A DNA stretch of 64,000 nucleotides from AC-32 sp963763475. Lineage in GTDB: Bacteria > Actinomycetota > Thermoleophilia > Gaiellales > Gaiellaceae. This document shows, piece by piece, positions 1 through 7,882 of this stretch (position 1 is the first letter of the stretch; each line of letters opens with the position of its first letter). The stretch is from the NCBI GenBank assembly GCA_963763475.1, contig CAVXOR010000004.1, forward strand, positions 186,001-250,000, given 5' to 3'. The translations under genes and the position numbers were made by a program. The notes under the pieces were generated by a model, which saw only the letters and a list, made by a program, of their open reading frames with translations, was not told where the DNA came from and did no database searches.

Positions 1-130
1 CCCGTTGCCGCCAGACTTCTTCGAACGAGTCGGCGATCTCGATGATCAGCTCGTCGACCGGCCCGCGGCGGTAGCCAAGCAGGCCCCGCTTGAGGCGTAT
101 GTGGTGCAGCTCCACCGGCGTGATGGTCAT
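1..130 (-). CDS. DivIVA-domain protein, N-terminal part (cut by window edge)
   Basis: Only about the first 43 residues are in the window; the gene continues past the left edge. It begins MTITPVELHHIRLKRGLLGY and continues with RRGPVDELIIEIADSFEEVW, which is the DivIVA N-terminal signature (an ITP-x-E-[LI] start, then a Y-x-x-x-x-V-D-x-[FL] helix). The family binds curved membrane at poles and septa and, in actinobacteria (Wag31), recruits the cell-wall machinery. An AGGAGG ribosome site lies about 7 nt upstream of the ATG. The position after sepF and yggT is the usual end of the division cluster. The full length and the coiled-coil C-terminus cannot be seen. Confidence 0.88.
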   Translation of the reverse strand, partial: MTITPVELHHIRLKRGLLGYRRGPVDELIIEIADSFEEVWRQR

Positions 131-140
131 GTCGTCCTCC

Positions 141-443
141 TCAGGAGTAATGGGCAAAGAGCGCGTCGACGATGCGCATCAGCGCGATCAACGCGAGCAT
201 GGCCACCACCGGCGAGAGGTCGAGCGGACCGAGCGGCGGCAGGATCCGCCGGAACAGCCGCAGGTACGGCTCGCAGACGTCGCGCAGGAACTCCGAGATC
301 CGCCGCACCCAGACCGTGTACGGCAGCCGGACCCACATCGTCAGCACGTACACGAAGATCAGCAGCAGGTAGACCCACAGAAACGTGTCGATCAGCGTGT
401 TCACCGTCGAGGCGGCGTCTGCGAGCAGCGCAAGCGTGGCCAT
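141..443 (-). CDS. YggT family integral membrane protein
   Basis: A 100-residue protein of the YggT family (PF02325), normal in length for a single-repeat actinobacterial member. Two hydrophobic segments are visible: one near residues 15–40 (TFLWVYLLLIFVYVLTMWV) and one near 75–92 (LSPVVAMLALIALMRIV). Between them lies the conserved stretch EPYLRLFRRILPPLGPLDLS. It lies between sepF and divIVA, the standard order in Gram-positive genomes. The exact function is unknown; a role in envelope or division homeostasis is inferred from the neighbours. Confidence 0.9.
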   Translation of the reverse strand: MATLALLADAASTVNTLIDTFLWVYLLLIFVYVLTMWVRLPYTVWVRRISEFLRDVCEPYLRLFRRILPPLGPLDLSPVVAMLALIALMRIVDALFAHYS

Positions 444-479
444 CAGACGGGACTTCGGGCCACGGGCCTTGACTCCTGG

Positions 480-1046
480 TCAGGCCTGGTTGAAGAAGCC
501 GCGCTCGAGCAGACGGGCTCGCTCCTCGGCCGAGACCTGCACGTTGCGCGGCGTGAGCAGGAAGACCTTGTCGGCGACGCGCTGCATGCCGCCGTCGAGC
601 GCGTACGTGAGGCCGCTCGTGAAGTCGATCAGGCGCTTCGACAGCTCCTGGTCGGCGCCCTGGAGGTTGAGGATCACCGGGATCCCGTCCTTGAACTTGT
701 CCGCGATCTGCTGTGCGTCGTTGAAGCTGCGCGGGACGACGAGGTGCACCTGCACCGACGGGATCGCGCCGAGCGGCCCCGCCGCGGGTGCTGCCGGCGC
801 AGAGCGGCGGTTGTTCCGCGGGCGCAGCACCGCCGTGGCGGGCGCGACCTCCTCGGGATCCGGGTCGGTCCAGTCGTCGAAATCGCGCTGCCGGCCCCGC
901 GGGGTCAGCCGGCGGACGTTCGGGCGCTCGCTGTAGGTGCGCTCGAGCTCCTCCTCGGTCAGGTACCCGTCCTCGTCCCACTCGTCGTCCTCCTCGGCGA
1001 TCCCGAAGTAGACGAGCGTACGGTTCCAAACGTCTGCAAATCCCAT
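480..1046 (-). CDS. sepF: Cell division protein SepF
   Basis: A 188-residue SepF. The N-terminus (MGFADVWNRTLVYFGIAEE) is the amphipathic membrane-binding helix. An acidic and Pro/Ala-rich linker follows to about residue 95, then the SepF core (about 97–175) with PRSFNDAQQIADKFKDGIPV and LNLQGADQELSKRLIDFTSG. SepF tethers FtsZ filaments to the membrane and is the main FtsZ anchor in actinobacteria that lack FtsA. A TAATAT −10-like element lies 9 nt before the ATG, so it may have its own promoter as well as read-through from yggS. The gene is intact although the genes immediately upstream are broken. Confidence 0.95.
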   Translation of the reverse strand: MGFADVWNRTLVYFGIAEEDDEWDEDGYLTEEELERTYSERPNVRRLTPRGRQRDFDDWTDPDPEEVAPATAVLRPRNNRRSAPAAPAAGPLGAIPSVQVHLVVPRSFNDAQQIADKFKDGIPVILNLQGADQELSKRLIDFTSGLTYALDGGMQRVADKVFLLTPRNVQVSAEERARLLERGFFNQA

Positions 1047-1055
1047 GGTTATCGG

Positions 1056-1061
1056 ATATTA
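1056..1061 (-). promoter_or_regulatory. Putative −10 element of sepF
   Basis: TAATAT on the minus strand, 9 nt before the sepF ATG and overlapping the yggS stop region. The spacing suggests a very short leader or none. No convincing −35 was picked out. Confidence 0.4.
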
Positions 1062-1659
1062 GCGGTCGTACAGCACGGATCCCAGCCGGACCATCGTGGC
1101 CCCTCGTCGGCTGCCACGCGGTAGTCCTGGCTCGTTCCCATCGACAGCTCGCGCAGGCCGTAGCGCTCCGCCAGCTCGCGCAGGCGGCGGAAGTACGGGC
1201 GCGAGCCTCGGGGTCGCTCGTGGCCGGCGGCATCGTCATCAGGCCGACCACGTTTTCGTACGCGGACGAGGAAATCCTCCAGCTCGACTCTCGGGGATCC
1301 CGGACTTCGACTCCTCGCCCGAGAGGTTGACCTCGACCAGCGCCGGAATGGTCAGCCGCTTCGCCGCCGACTCGCTCGCCAGGGAGTGGCAGAGCTCGCA
1401 GAGCTCGTTCACGGTCGCGGCCTTCCGGCTCTGCAGGTGGCCGATGAAGTGCCAGCGGAAGGCGTCACCGTGCAGGGCGTGCTTGGCCTCGAGGTCCTGC
1501 GCGCGGTTCTCGCCCGACGACCTCGATCCCGGCCTCGGCGAGCGCGCCCAGGTCCTCGGGCGCCACGTACTTCGTCGCGGCCACGATCGTCACCTCCGGC
1601 CCGAGCTCGCCGCGGATGCGCTCGTAGTTCGCCCGGACGGTCTCAGGCGATAAGGCCAA
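1059..1659 (-). pseudogene. yggS: YggS-type PLP homeostasis protein, frameshifted
   Basis: Translation in three alternating frames gives a YggS/ProSC-like protein: start MALSPETVRANYERIRGELG; lysine-bearing VTIVAATKYV (the family's PLP lysine); GENRAQDLEAKH; RWHFIGHLQSRK; LVEVNLSGEESKSGIPE; VVGLMTMPPAT; and ending LSMGTSQDYRVAADEG then ATMVRLGSVLYDR. About five single-base frame breaks are needed, near 1513 (extra G), 1290, 1275, 1230 and 1105. The family controls pyridoxal phosphate supply. All conserved motifs survive, which points to sequence error rather than decay. The start overlaps the end of pgeF, as is usual for this pair. Confidence 0.8.
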
Positions 1660-2347
1660 TCACACCCTGCCTGCCGGTGATCCCGTCGTCGCGGCGGTGC
1701 GAGAAGAAGCGCTCGGGCGTCGCACGCCGTGCAGAGGTCGACCCGGTCGACGCGCGCGCAGCCGGCCGCGCGCAGCGCCCGCTCGGCGGCGCTCCAGAGG
1801 TCGAGCTTGCCGTCACGCACGAGATCGAGGCCGAACGCGCGGCGGAACGGCGCGGCCACCTCCTCTCCCACCTCGTAGCAGCACGGGCCGATCCCGGGCC
1901 CGACGACGGCCGAGACCAGCGCACCGCCGAGCGCCTGCACCCCCGACGAGGCGATCCCGCCGAGCAGGCCGCGCCAGCCGGCATGCAGAAGGGCGAGCGC
2001 CGGCGTGCCGCCGTTGGCCCGCGCAAGGGCGATCGGCAGGCAGTCCGCCGCGAGCGCCAGCAGCGGCAGGCCGAGCTCGTCGGTCCAGAGCCCGTCGGCC
2101 CGCTCTCCGCGGGCGCCCGCCTGCGCGCGCAGCACGTCGGCGGAGTGGTGCTGGTAGTTCAGCGTCAGCGCGTCGGGGTCGGCGCCCACCTCGGCGCAGA
2201 GCGCGCCGGCGGTTCTCGTCGACCCGCTCCGGCTCGTCGGCGGTCGCCCGCCCGAGGTTGAGCGAGGCGAACGGGCCCTCGCTGACGCCGCCTTCGCGCG
2301 TCGAGAAGACGACCTCGTACGGCCCGGGCGCGCTCCCAGCGGATCAC
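1643..2347 (-). pseudogene. pgeF: PgeF/YfiH (multicopper-oxidase-like) peptidoglycan-editing or purine nucleoside phosphorylase protein, frameshifted
   Basis: The frames together give about 234 residues, the usual size. The N-terminal part carries VFSTREGGVSEGPFASLNLG. The middle carries LPLLALAADCLPIALA and LALLHAGWRGLLGGI, with the zinc ligands Cys and His. The C-terminal part carries VVGPGIGPCCYEVGEEV. The end reads ERFFSHRRDDGITGRQGVIG. Three single-base insertions are needed, near 2325, 2215 and 1715. The family is annotated as YfiH/LACC1 purine nucleoside phosphorylase or PgeF; it accompanies division genes. The likely GTG start overlaps the stop of the preceding gene by 4 nt. Confidence 0.8.
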
Positions 2348-4898
2348 TGCGCGATCAGCTCCCGCGCGGCAGCCAGCTCGGAGTCGCGCCCGTCGAGCTC
2401 GCCGTTCAGCTTCCGGCGCCGGAGCTCCGCGAGGATCTCCCCCACCCGCGGCGACTCCTCGAGACCGAGCTCGGCCAGGTCGGCGCCGCTCACCTCGAGC
2501 CGCACCTCGCGCAGGCGCTCGAAGTACTCGTGCAGCGGCGGCAGCTCGTCGAGCGCGAGCGCGAACAGCGGCGCGTCGGGCGCGTACGGGTCGGCGAGCG
2601 CGACGACCTCGGCCGGCTCGGCGCCGTCGCGCAGCCGCTCGACGAGTCGCGGGCCGACGGTGACGGCAGCGGCGATCGCCTCGGCGTCGCGGCGGCGTAC
2701 CTTCAGCCGCTGCAGCCAGTCGTAGACCTCGTCGGCCGGAGCTTCCGCGCCAGCGCGGCGAGCCCGAGCCGCCACGACGGGATCGTCGAGCCCGTAGCGC
2801 TCGCGCAGCTCGCGCAGCCGCGCGAACAGGGCGACGGCCTCCTCGTCGGCGGCGAGGTGCGGGTGGATCGCGCGGTCGGCGCCGAGCTCGGCGAGCCGCA
2901 GGATCGAATGCTCGACCTCGCCCTCCTCGAGCAGCGCGACGAGCTCGTCGCGCAGGCGCGCCGACGAGAGGTCGCCGACGAGGCCCATCTCGATCGTCCC
3001 GCGCGCGAGCCGCAGCGTGTGCTCGTCCATCCGGAAGCCGTAGCGGTTCTCGTAGCGGATCGCGCGGAAGATCCGGGTCGGGTCGTCGATGAACGAGAGG
3101 TTGTGCAGCACGCGGATCGTCCGCGCTTCGAGGTCGCGCCGTCCGCCGAAGGGGTCGACGAGCCGGCCGAGGTCGTCGCCCTTGAGCGAGACGGCCATCG
3201 CGTTGATCGTGAAGTCGCGCCGGAAGAGGTCCTCGCGGATCGAGGCGTGCTCGACCGTCGGCAGCGCCGCCGGCGCGTCGTAGAACTCGGTGCGCGCCGT
3301 GACGACGTCGACACGCTCGTCGTCGCCGTAGAGCACGACCGCGGTGCCGAACTTCTCGTGCGGGCGGACGCGGCCGCCGAGCACCTCGGCCAGAGCCGTG
3401 CGCGAGCGCGATCGCGTCGCCCTCGACCGCGATGTCGACGTCGAAGCTCCGCTCGCCGAGCAGGATGTCGCGGACGGTGCCGCCGACGAGGTAGACGCCC
3501 TCGAAGGGCTCGGACACGGCCGCGACCGCCTCGAAGACCGGCTGCAGCCGCTCGAGCGCACCCAGCTCCGCGGCCAGTGACGGACCGGGCTCCTCGGCCC
3601 GCTCGGCTTCGCGGCCGAGCGCGCGCAGGACGTCGCTGCGGGTGACGACGCCGACCAGTCGGTCGTCGCGCAGGACGGCGATCCGCTCGCCGCCGACGAG
3701 CAGTCGCTGCAGCTCGCCGAGCGGCGTCGCCTCGCTCGCAGGTCGCGACGCGGGCGCTCATGATCCCCTTCACCGGCGCGTGCGAGAGGCCGTGAGCGAC
3801 GGCTTGTCGAGATCCTCGCGCCCGACGACGCCTTCCGAGCTTGCCGCCATCGGCGACGAGGATCCCGCTCTGGCCGTAGCGCTGGCAGGTGACGAGCGCG
3901 CGGGCGACGGTCTCGTCGGCCGGGACCGTGCGCGCCGGGCTCGACATGATCTGCCCGGCGGTGACCGGCTCCCGCACGGCATGCTGGAGCGCGTCGAGCA
4001 GCTGGCGGCGTGCGTCCTCCGAGGCCGCCCCGAAAGATCGCCGAGGCCGCCTCGGGGTGGCCGCCGCCGCCGAGGATCCCGGCCGCGGCAGCGGCGTCGA
4101 GCTCCTGCGTGCGGCTGCGGACGACGCAGAACACCCGGCCGTCCATCTCGACGAGCAGCACGAGCGCCTTCGTGTCGGTCAGGTCGACGACCTTGTGCGC
4201 GAGGTTCGAGACCCCGTCGACGTAGCTCGGCCAGGAGACGGCCGCGACGAGCATCTCGACCCCGGCCACCTCGTGCGGCTCGAGCGCGTCGAGCAGCGCG
4301 CCGAGCAGCTCGCGCTCGTCGCCGGTCAGCGGCGAGTGCAGGAACTCGGCGAGCAGCTCCTGGCGCGCCCCGTGGCGCAGGCACCACGCGAGCGCCTCGG
4401 CGTCGCGCTGCGTCGCCGTCGGATAGGTGAGCGAGCCGGTGTCCTCGTGGATCCCGAGCGCGAACGCCGTCGCCTCGAGCGGCGTCACGGCGAGCTCGCG
4501 CTCGGCGAGCATGCCGACGAGCGTGGTCGTCAGCGCGCCGTCATCCGAGAGGAAGGTGTGCTCCTCGCCCGCCCACTCCGGCGGCTCGCCCGCGTGGTGG
4601 TCGAAGACGATCTTCTCGACCTCGGGATCGAGCGCGACGCGCCTCGAGCTCGCCGAGCCGGCTCGCATGGATGGTCTCGACGACGATCAGGCGGCGGATC
4701 GCGTCGGTCTCGAGCCGGGAGGCCTCGACGAGCTCGAGCTCGTCGGCGTGCAGGCGCGCGAACTCGCGGACGTTGCGGTTCAGCGAGCCCGCCAGGCAGA
4801 CGACCGCGTCCGGGATAGAGCCGGCGCGCGGCCAGCATCGCCGCGAACGCGTCGAAGTCGGTGTTGCCGTGGGTGGCGATCACTGTCTCGGCCCTCAT
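2344..4898 (-). pseudogene. DHH phosphoesterase–CBS–tRNA nucleotidyltransferase/poly(A) polymerase fusion, frameshifted
   Basis: Reading across frame breaks gives an approximately 850-residue protein with four parts. Residues ~1–310 are a DHH/DHHA1 phosphoesterase (ATHGNTDFDAFAA, KIVFDHHAGEPPEW, AGILGGGGHPEAAS). Residues ~310–430 are two CBS domains (IMSSPARTVPADETVARALV). Residues ~460–640 are the class II nucleotidyltransferase head (VYLVGGTVRDILLGERSFDVDI, FRRDFTINAMAV). The rest is the helical RNA-binding body. This architecture is known from A-adding or CCA-adding enzymes in Aquifex-like and other bacteria. At least seven frame breaks occur, near 4818, 4640, 4026, 3843, 3815, 3737 and 3401, with a compensated pair near 2760. 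The catalytic motifs persist, so loss of function is doubtful. The next 138 nt upstream hold nothing I recognise. Confidence 0.78.
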
Positions 4899-5036
4899 GC
4901 GTCCCATTCTGCCTCGGCGCCGTGGGGAAAGCGGCGCAATTCCGGCACATTCACGGCACAGACACGCGCGCCTGCCCTGGATACGATCGCCTTGGGGAGG
5001 AGGCCGGGCGAACCGTACTCAGATCACGTACCGCGT

Positions 5037-5429
5037 TCAGCCGGCGAGCGCGATGGCCTCGATCTCGACCTTGGCGCCGGAGGGCAGCGCCGAGACCTCG
5101 ATCGTCGCGCGGGCCGGTGGTGCCTCGCCGACGTGCTGCACGTAGACCTCGTTCATGCCGGCGAAGTCGCCGAGGTCGGTCAGGAAGACCGTCGTCTTCA
5201 CCAGCCGGTCGAGCCCGCTGCCTGCGGCCTCGAGGATCGCCCGCAGGTTCGCGAAGACCTGCTCGGTCTGCTCGACGATCCCCTCGCCGACGATCTCCGC
5301 GTGGTCGGGCCGCAACGCGAGCTGGCCCGAGACGAACACGAGCCCGTTCGCGCGGATCGCCTGCGAGTACGGCGCGCCCTGGAACGGCGCCGGAGCGGCC
5401 TCGGTGCGCACGACTTCCTTGTCCATCAA
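5037..5429 (-). CDS. RidA family enamine/imine deaminase
   Basis: A 130-residue RidA/YjgF protein. Typical motifs are GAPYSQAIRANGLVFVSGQL near the N-terminus, the LRAILEAAGSGLDRLVKTTVFL helix-strand unit, and the C-terminal PARATIEVSALPSGAKVEIEAIA; the Arg of PARATIEV is the substrate-binding residue. RidA hydrolyses reactive enamines and imines formed by PLP enzymes. There are two adjacent ATG starts (MMDKE); the first overlaps the stop of the HisB-like gene by 4 nt (ATGA), implying translational coupling. It is the last gene of the murA–hisB-like–ridA run. Confidence 0.92.
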   Translation of the reverse strand: MMDKEVVRTEAAPAPFQGAPYSQAIRANGLVFVSGQLALRPDHAEIVGEGIVEQTEQVFANLRAILEAAGSGLDRLVKTTVFLTDLGDFAGMNEVYVQHVGEAPPARATIEVSALPSGAKVEIEAIALAG

Positions 5430-5968
5430 TCCTCCCTCCGCCGCTTGCGGCAGCTCTGCGCCAGCGAAACGCCGAGCGCCTTGAAGATCGCCTCGAGCAC
5501 GTGCTCCGGGTCGCTGCCCTCGATCAGCCGGACGTGCAGGGTCAGGCCCGCTCCCTCGGCGAGCGCGTTCAGGAACGTCGCCACGATGTCACGTGCGAGC
5601 CCGGCGACCCGCGCGTCGCTCAGGTCGACGTTCGAGACGACGAGCGGCCGCCCGGACGCCTCGACCACCACGTGCGCGAGCGCCTCGTCGGCGGGCACGA
5701 CTGCCGAGCCGTGGCGCCGGGCGCCGTCCTCCTCGAACGCGCCGGCGAGCGCCCGCCCGAGCGCCCGCCCGGCCGCCGCGACCTCGGCATCCGCATCGCC
5801 GGGCGCGACCTCGAGCGCCAGGTCGAAGGAGGCGTACTCGGCGAGCAGCGCCAGCAGATGGTCGAGCACCGGCAGGCCGGTCGCGACGTTGGCCTCGCCC
5901 GAGCCGGCGACGTCGACGCTGGCGTGCATGCGCCCGGCCTCGTCCGCCTGCCCCCGCCGCCGGGCCAC
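5426..5968 (-). CDS. HisB-like protein lacking most metal ligands
   Basis: A 180-residue protein that aligns end to end with imidazoleglycerol-phosphate dehydratase: TGLPVLDHLLALLAEYASFD (usually TGIGFFDHML), RRHGSAVVPADEALAHV, LTLHVRLIEG and HVLEAIFKALGVSL. True HisB binds two Mn ions with two HHxxE motifs. Here the first is D60-A61-E62-V63-A64, with every ligand lost; the second is E155-H156-x-x-E159, with one His lost. His37 and His145 remain. IGPD activity is therefore unlikely; a structural or regulatory paralogue is inferred. The GTG start overlaps the murA stop (TAGTG), so it is translated with murA, not with his genes. The start was chosen because the extra 13 residues (ARRRGQADEAGR) match the usual HisB N-terminus. 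Confidence 0.8.
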   Translation of the reverse strand: MARRRGQADEAGRMHASVDVAGSGEANVATGLPVLDHLLALLAEYASFDLALEVAPGDADAEVAAAGRALGRALAGAFEEDGARRHGSAVVPADEALAHVVVEASGRPLVVSNVDLSDARVAGLARDIVATFLNALAEGAGLTLHVRLIEGSDPEHVLEAIFKALGVSLAQSCRKRRRED

Positions 5969-7278
5969 TAGGCCTCGATGCGCTCGATCCGCGCGCCGAG
6001 CGAGCGGAGCCGGTCGTCGATGCGCTCGTAGCCGCGGTCGATCTCGCCGATGTTCCCGATCGTCGACATGCCCTCGGCACAGAGCGCGGCCAGCAGCATC
6101 GCCATGCCGGCGCGGATGTCCGGGCTCGACATCTGCTGCCCGTAGAGCTTCGCCGGACCCGTCACGACCACGCGGTGAGGGTCGCAGAGGATGATCCGCG
6201 CGCCCATCGAGACCAGCTTGTCGACGAAGAACAGGCGGCTCTCGAACATCTTCTCGAAGATCAGCACGGTCCCCCGGGCCTGCGTGGCGACGGTCACGGC
6301 GATCGAGGTCAGGTCGGCCGGGAAGGCGGGCCACGGGCCGTCCTCGATCTTCGGGATCTGGCCGCCGAGGTCGTCCTGGATCACGAGCTCCTGCTCGGGT
6401 GGCACGCGCAGGCTCGTGCCGTCCATCTCGACTCGCACGCCGAGCCGCTCGAAGATCGGCAGGATCGCCGCGATGTCCTTCGGCTCGACGCCGTCGATCG
6501 TCACGTCGCCGCCGGTGATCGCGGCCAGGCCGATGAAGCTGCCGACCTCGATGTGCTCCGGGCAGATGCGCCATTCGCCGCCCGAGAGCGAATCGACGCC
6601 CTCGATGCGCAGCACGTTCGACTCGATCCCCTCGATCCGGGCGCCCAGGGAGACGAGGAAGCGACAGAGATCCTGGATGTGCGGCTCGCAGGCGGCGTTG
6701 CCGATCACCGTCTCGCCGGGAGTCAGCACGGCCGCCATGACCGTGTTCTCGGTCGCCATCACGCTCGCCTCGTCGAGAAAGATGTGCCTGCCGCGCAGAC
6801 CGGCCGTGCGCAGCTCGAACCGCTCGCCGATGTCGATCTCCGCGCCGAGCTCCTGCAGCGCGTGGATGTGCGGGTCGAGCCGGCGGCGGCCGATGACGTC
6901 GCCGCCCGGCGGCGGGACGCTCGCGCGGCCGAGGCGAGCGAGCAAGGGCCCGGCGAGCAGGAACGACGCGCGAATTCGGCTCGAGAGCTCGGTGTCCAGC
7001 TCGTGCGAGGAGACGTCGGCGGCGTGGACGCGGAGCTCGTTCTCCCCGGTCCACTCGGCCTCGGCTCCGAGCGCCGAGATCAAGGCGACCATCGTCTCGA
7101 CGTCGCGGATCCGCGGCATGTTGCTCAGGGTCACCGGCTCGCTCGTCAGCAGGCAGGCGGCCAGCATCGGGAGCGCGCCGTTCTTGTTCCCTGCGGCGTG
7201 CACCCGACCGTTCAGGGGCTGCCCGCCCTCGATCACGAAGGACTCGGCGAGCGTGTCTGTGACGGCGGTCTGGGCCAT
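5968..7278 (-). CDS. murA: UDP-N-acetylglucosamine 1-carboxyvinyltransferase MurA
   Basis: A 436-residue MurA, usual length. It transfers enolpyruvate from PEP to UDP-GlcNAc, the first committed step of peptidoglycan synthesis, in the cytoplasm. Visible motifs: FVIEGGQPLNGRVHAAGNKN with the catalytic Lys-Asn near residue 28, PGGDVIGRRRLDPHI, the mobile-loop region GETVIGNAACEPHIQDL, and the closing RGYERIDDRLRSLGARIERI. In the loop the position that is Cys115 in E. coli appears to be within RGRHIFLDEASVMATENTVM; I see Asp there rather than Cys, the substitution known to cause fosfomycin resistance in actinobacteria. It heads the murA–hisB-like–ridA run and diverges from the HD-domain gene. 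Confidence 0.95.
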   Translation of the reverse strand: MAQTAVTDTLAESFVIEGGQPLNGRVHAAGNKNGALPMLAACLLTSEPVTLSNMPRIRDVETMVALISALGAEAEWTGENELRVHAADVSSHELDTELSSRIRASFLLAGPLLARLGRASVPPPGGDVIGRRRLDPHIHALQELGAEIDIGERFELRTAGLRGRHIFLDEASVMATENTVMAAVLTPGETVIGNAACEPHIQDLCRFLVSLGARIEGIESNVLRIEGVDSLSGGEWRICPEHIEVGSFIGLAAITGGDVTIDGVEPKDIAAILPIFERLGVRVEMDGTSLRVPPEQELVIQDDLGGQIPKIEDGPWPAFPADLTSIAVTVATQARGTVLIFEKMFESRLFFVDKLVSMGARIILCDPHRVVVTGPAKLYGQQMSSPDIRAGMAMLLAALCAEGMSTIGNIGEIDRGYERIDDRLRSLGARIERIEA

Positions 7279-7303
7279 GCCGGAGGGCTATGGTAACTGG
7301 GCA

Positions 7304-7882
7304 GTGGAGCCGACCCGCCAGGCCGCTTGGGAGACCCTGAACCGCTACACGAAGAGCGAGGCGCTGCTGCGTCATGCTCTCGCCGTCGAGGCCGCCGTGG
7401 GCGCCTACGCCGAGCGGTTCGGCGAGGACGAGGAGCTCTGGCGGGCGACAGCGCTCCTGCACGACTTCGACTACGAGCTGCACCCCACGCTCGACAAGCA
7501 TCCTCAGGACGGTGCGCCGATCCTGCGCGAGGAGGGCTGGCCCGACGAGGTGGTCGAAGGCGTCCTCTCGCACGCCTCGCACCTCGGCCTGCCGCGCGAC
7601 ACGCAGTTGAAGAAGACGCTGTTCGCGTGCGACGAGCTCGCCGGCTTCATCCACGCCTGCGGCCTCGTGCGGCCGGACGGGATCGCGACGCTCGAGCCGA
7701 AGTCGGTCAAGAAGAAGCTGAAGCAGCCGTCCTTCGCCGCGGGCGTCAACCGGCAGGACGTCTACGAGGGCGCCGAGGAGCTGGGCGTCGAGCTGGACGA
7801 GCACATCCGCTTCGTAATCGAGGCGATGCGCCCGATCGCCGGCGCGCTCGGCCTACGTGAGAGCGCTGACCAGGCGCTGTAG
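7304..7882 (+). CDS. HD-domain hydrolase (HDIG type)
   Basis: About 192 residues. The N-terminus AAWETLNRYTKSEALLRHAL gives the first His, then LLHDFDYELHPTLDKHPQDG provides the HD pair and downstream His ligands, and GVLSHASHLGLPRD the last His. Such stand-alone HD proteins are metal-dependent phosphohydrolases of unknown substrate. The GTG start was preferred because family members begin close to TRxxAxxxL; an in-frame ATG 27 nt upstream (MPEGYGNWAVEP) is the alternative and would overlap the murA start. Only about 25 nt separates the two divergent genes. The 3' end overlaps the convergent aminotransferase gene by 30 nt. Confidence 0.85.
   Translation: MEPTRQAAWETLNRYTKSEALLRHALAVEAAVGAYAERFGEDEELWRATALLHDFDYELHPTLDKHPQDGAPILREEGWPDEVVEGVLSHASHLGLPRDTQLKKTLFACDELAGFIHACGLVRPDGIATLEPKSVKKKLKQPSFAAGVNRQDVYEGAEELGVELDEHIRFVIEAMRPIAGALGLRESADQAL

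Noticed and set aside
2344..4898. Programmed frameshifting as an explanation for the frame breaks in the DHH fusion
   Set aside because: The breaks are many, go in both directions, lack slippery heptamers followed by a structure, and continue into pgeF and yggS. Sequence error fits better.
5955..5972. A 15-nt identical string at the murA/HisB-like and GT2/pyrG junctions (TAGTGGCCCGGCGGC)
   Set aside because: Both are stop–start overlaps (TAG/GTG) followed by Ala-Arg-Arg codons in GC-rich DNA; the match ends at once on either side, so chance is enough. The second copy is near 41262–41276.
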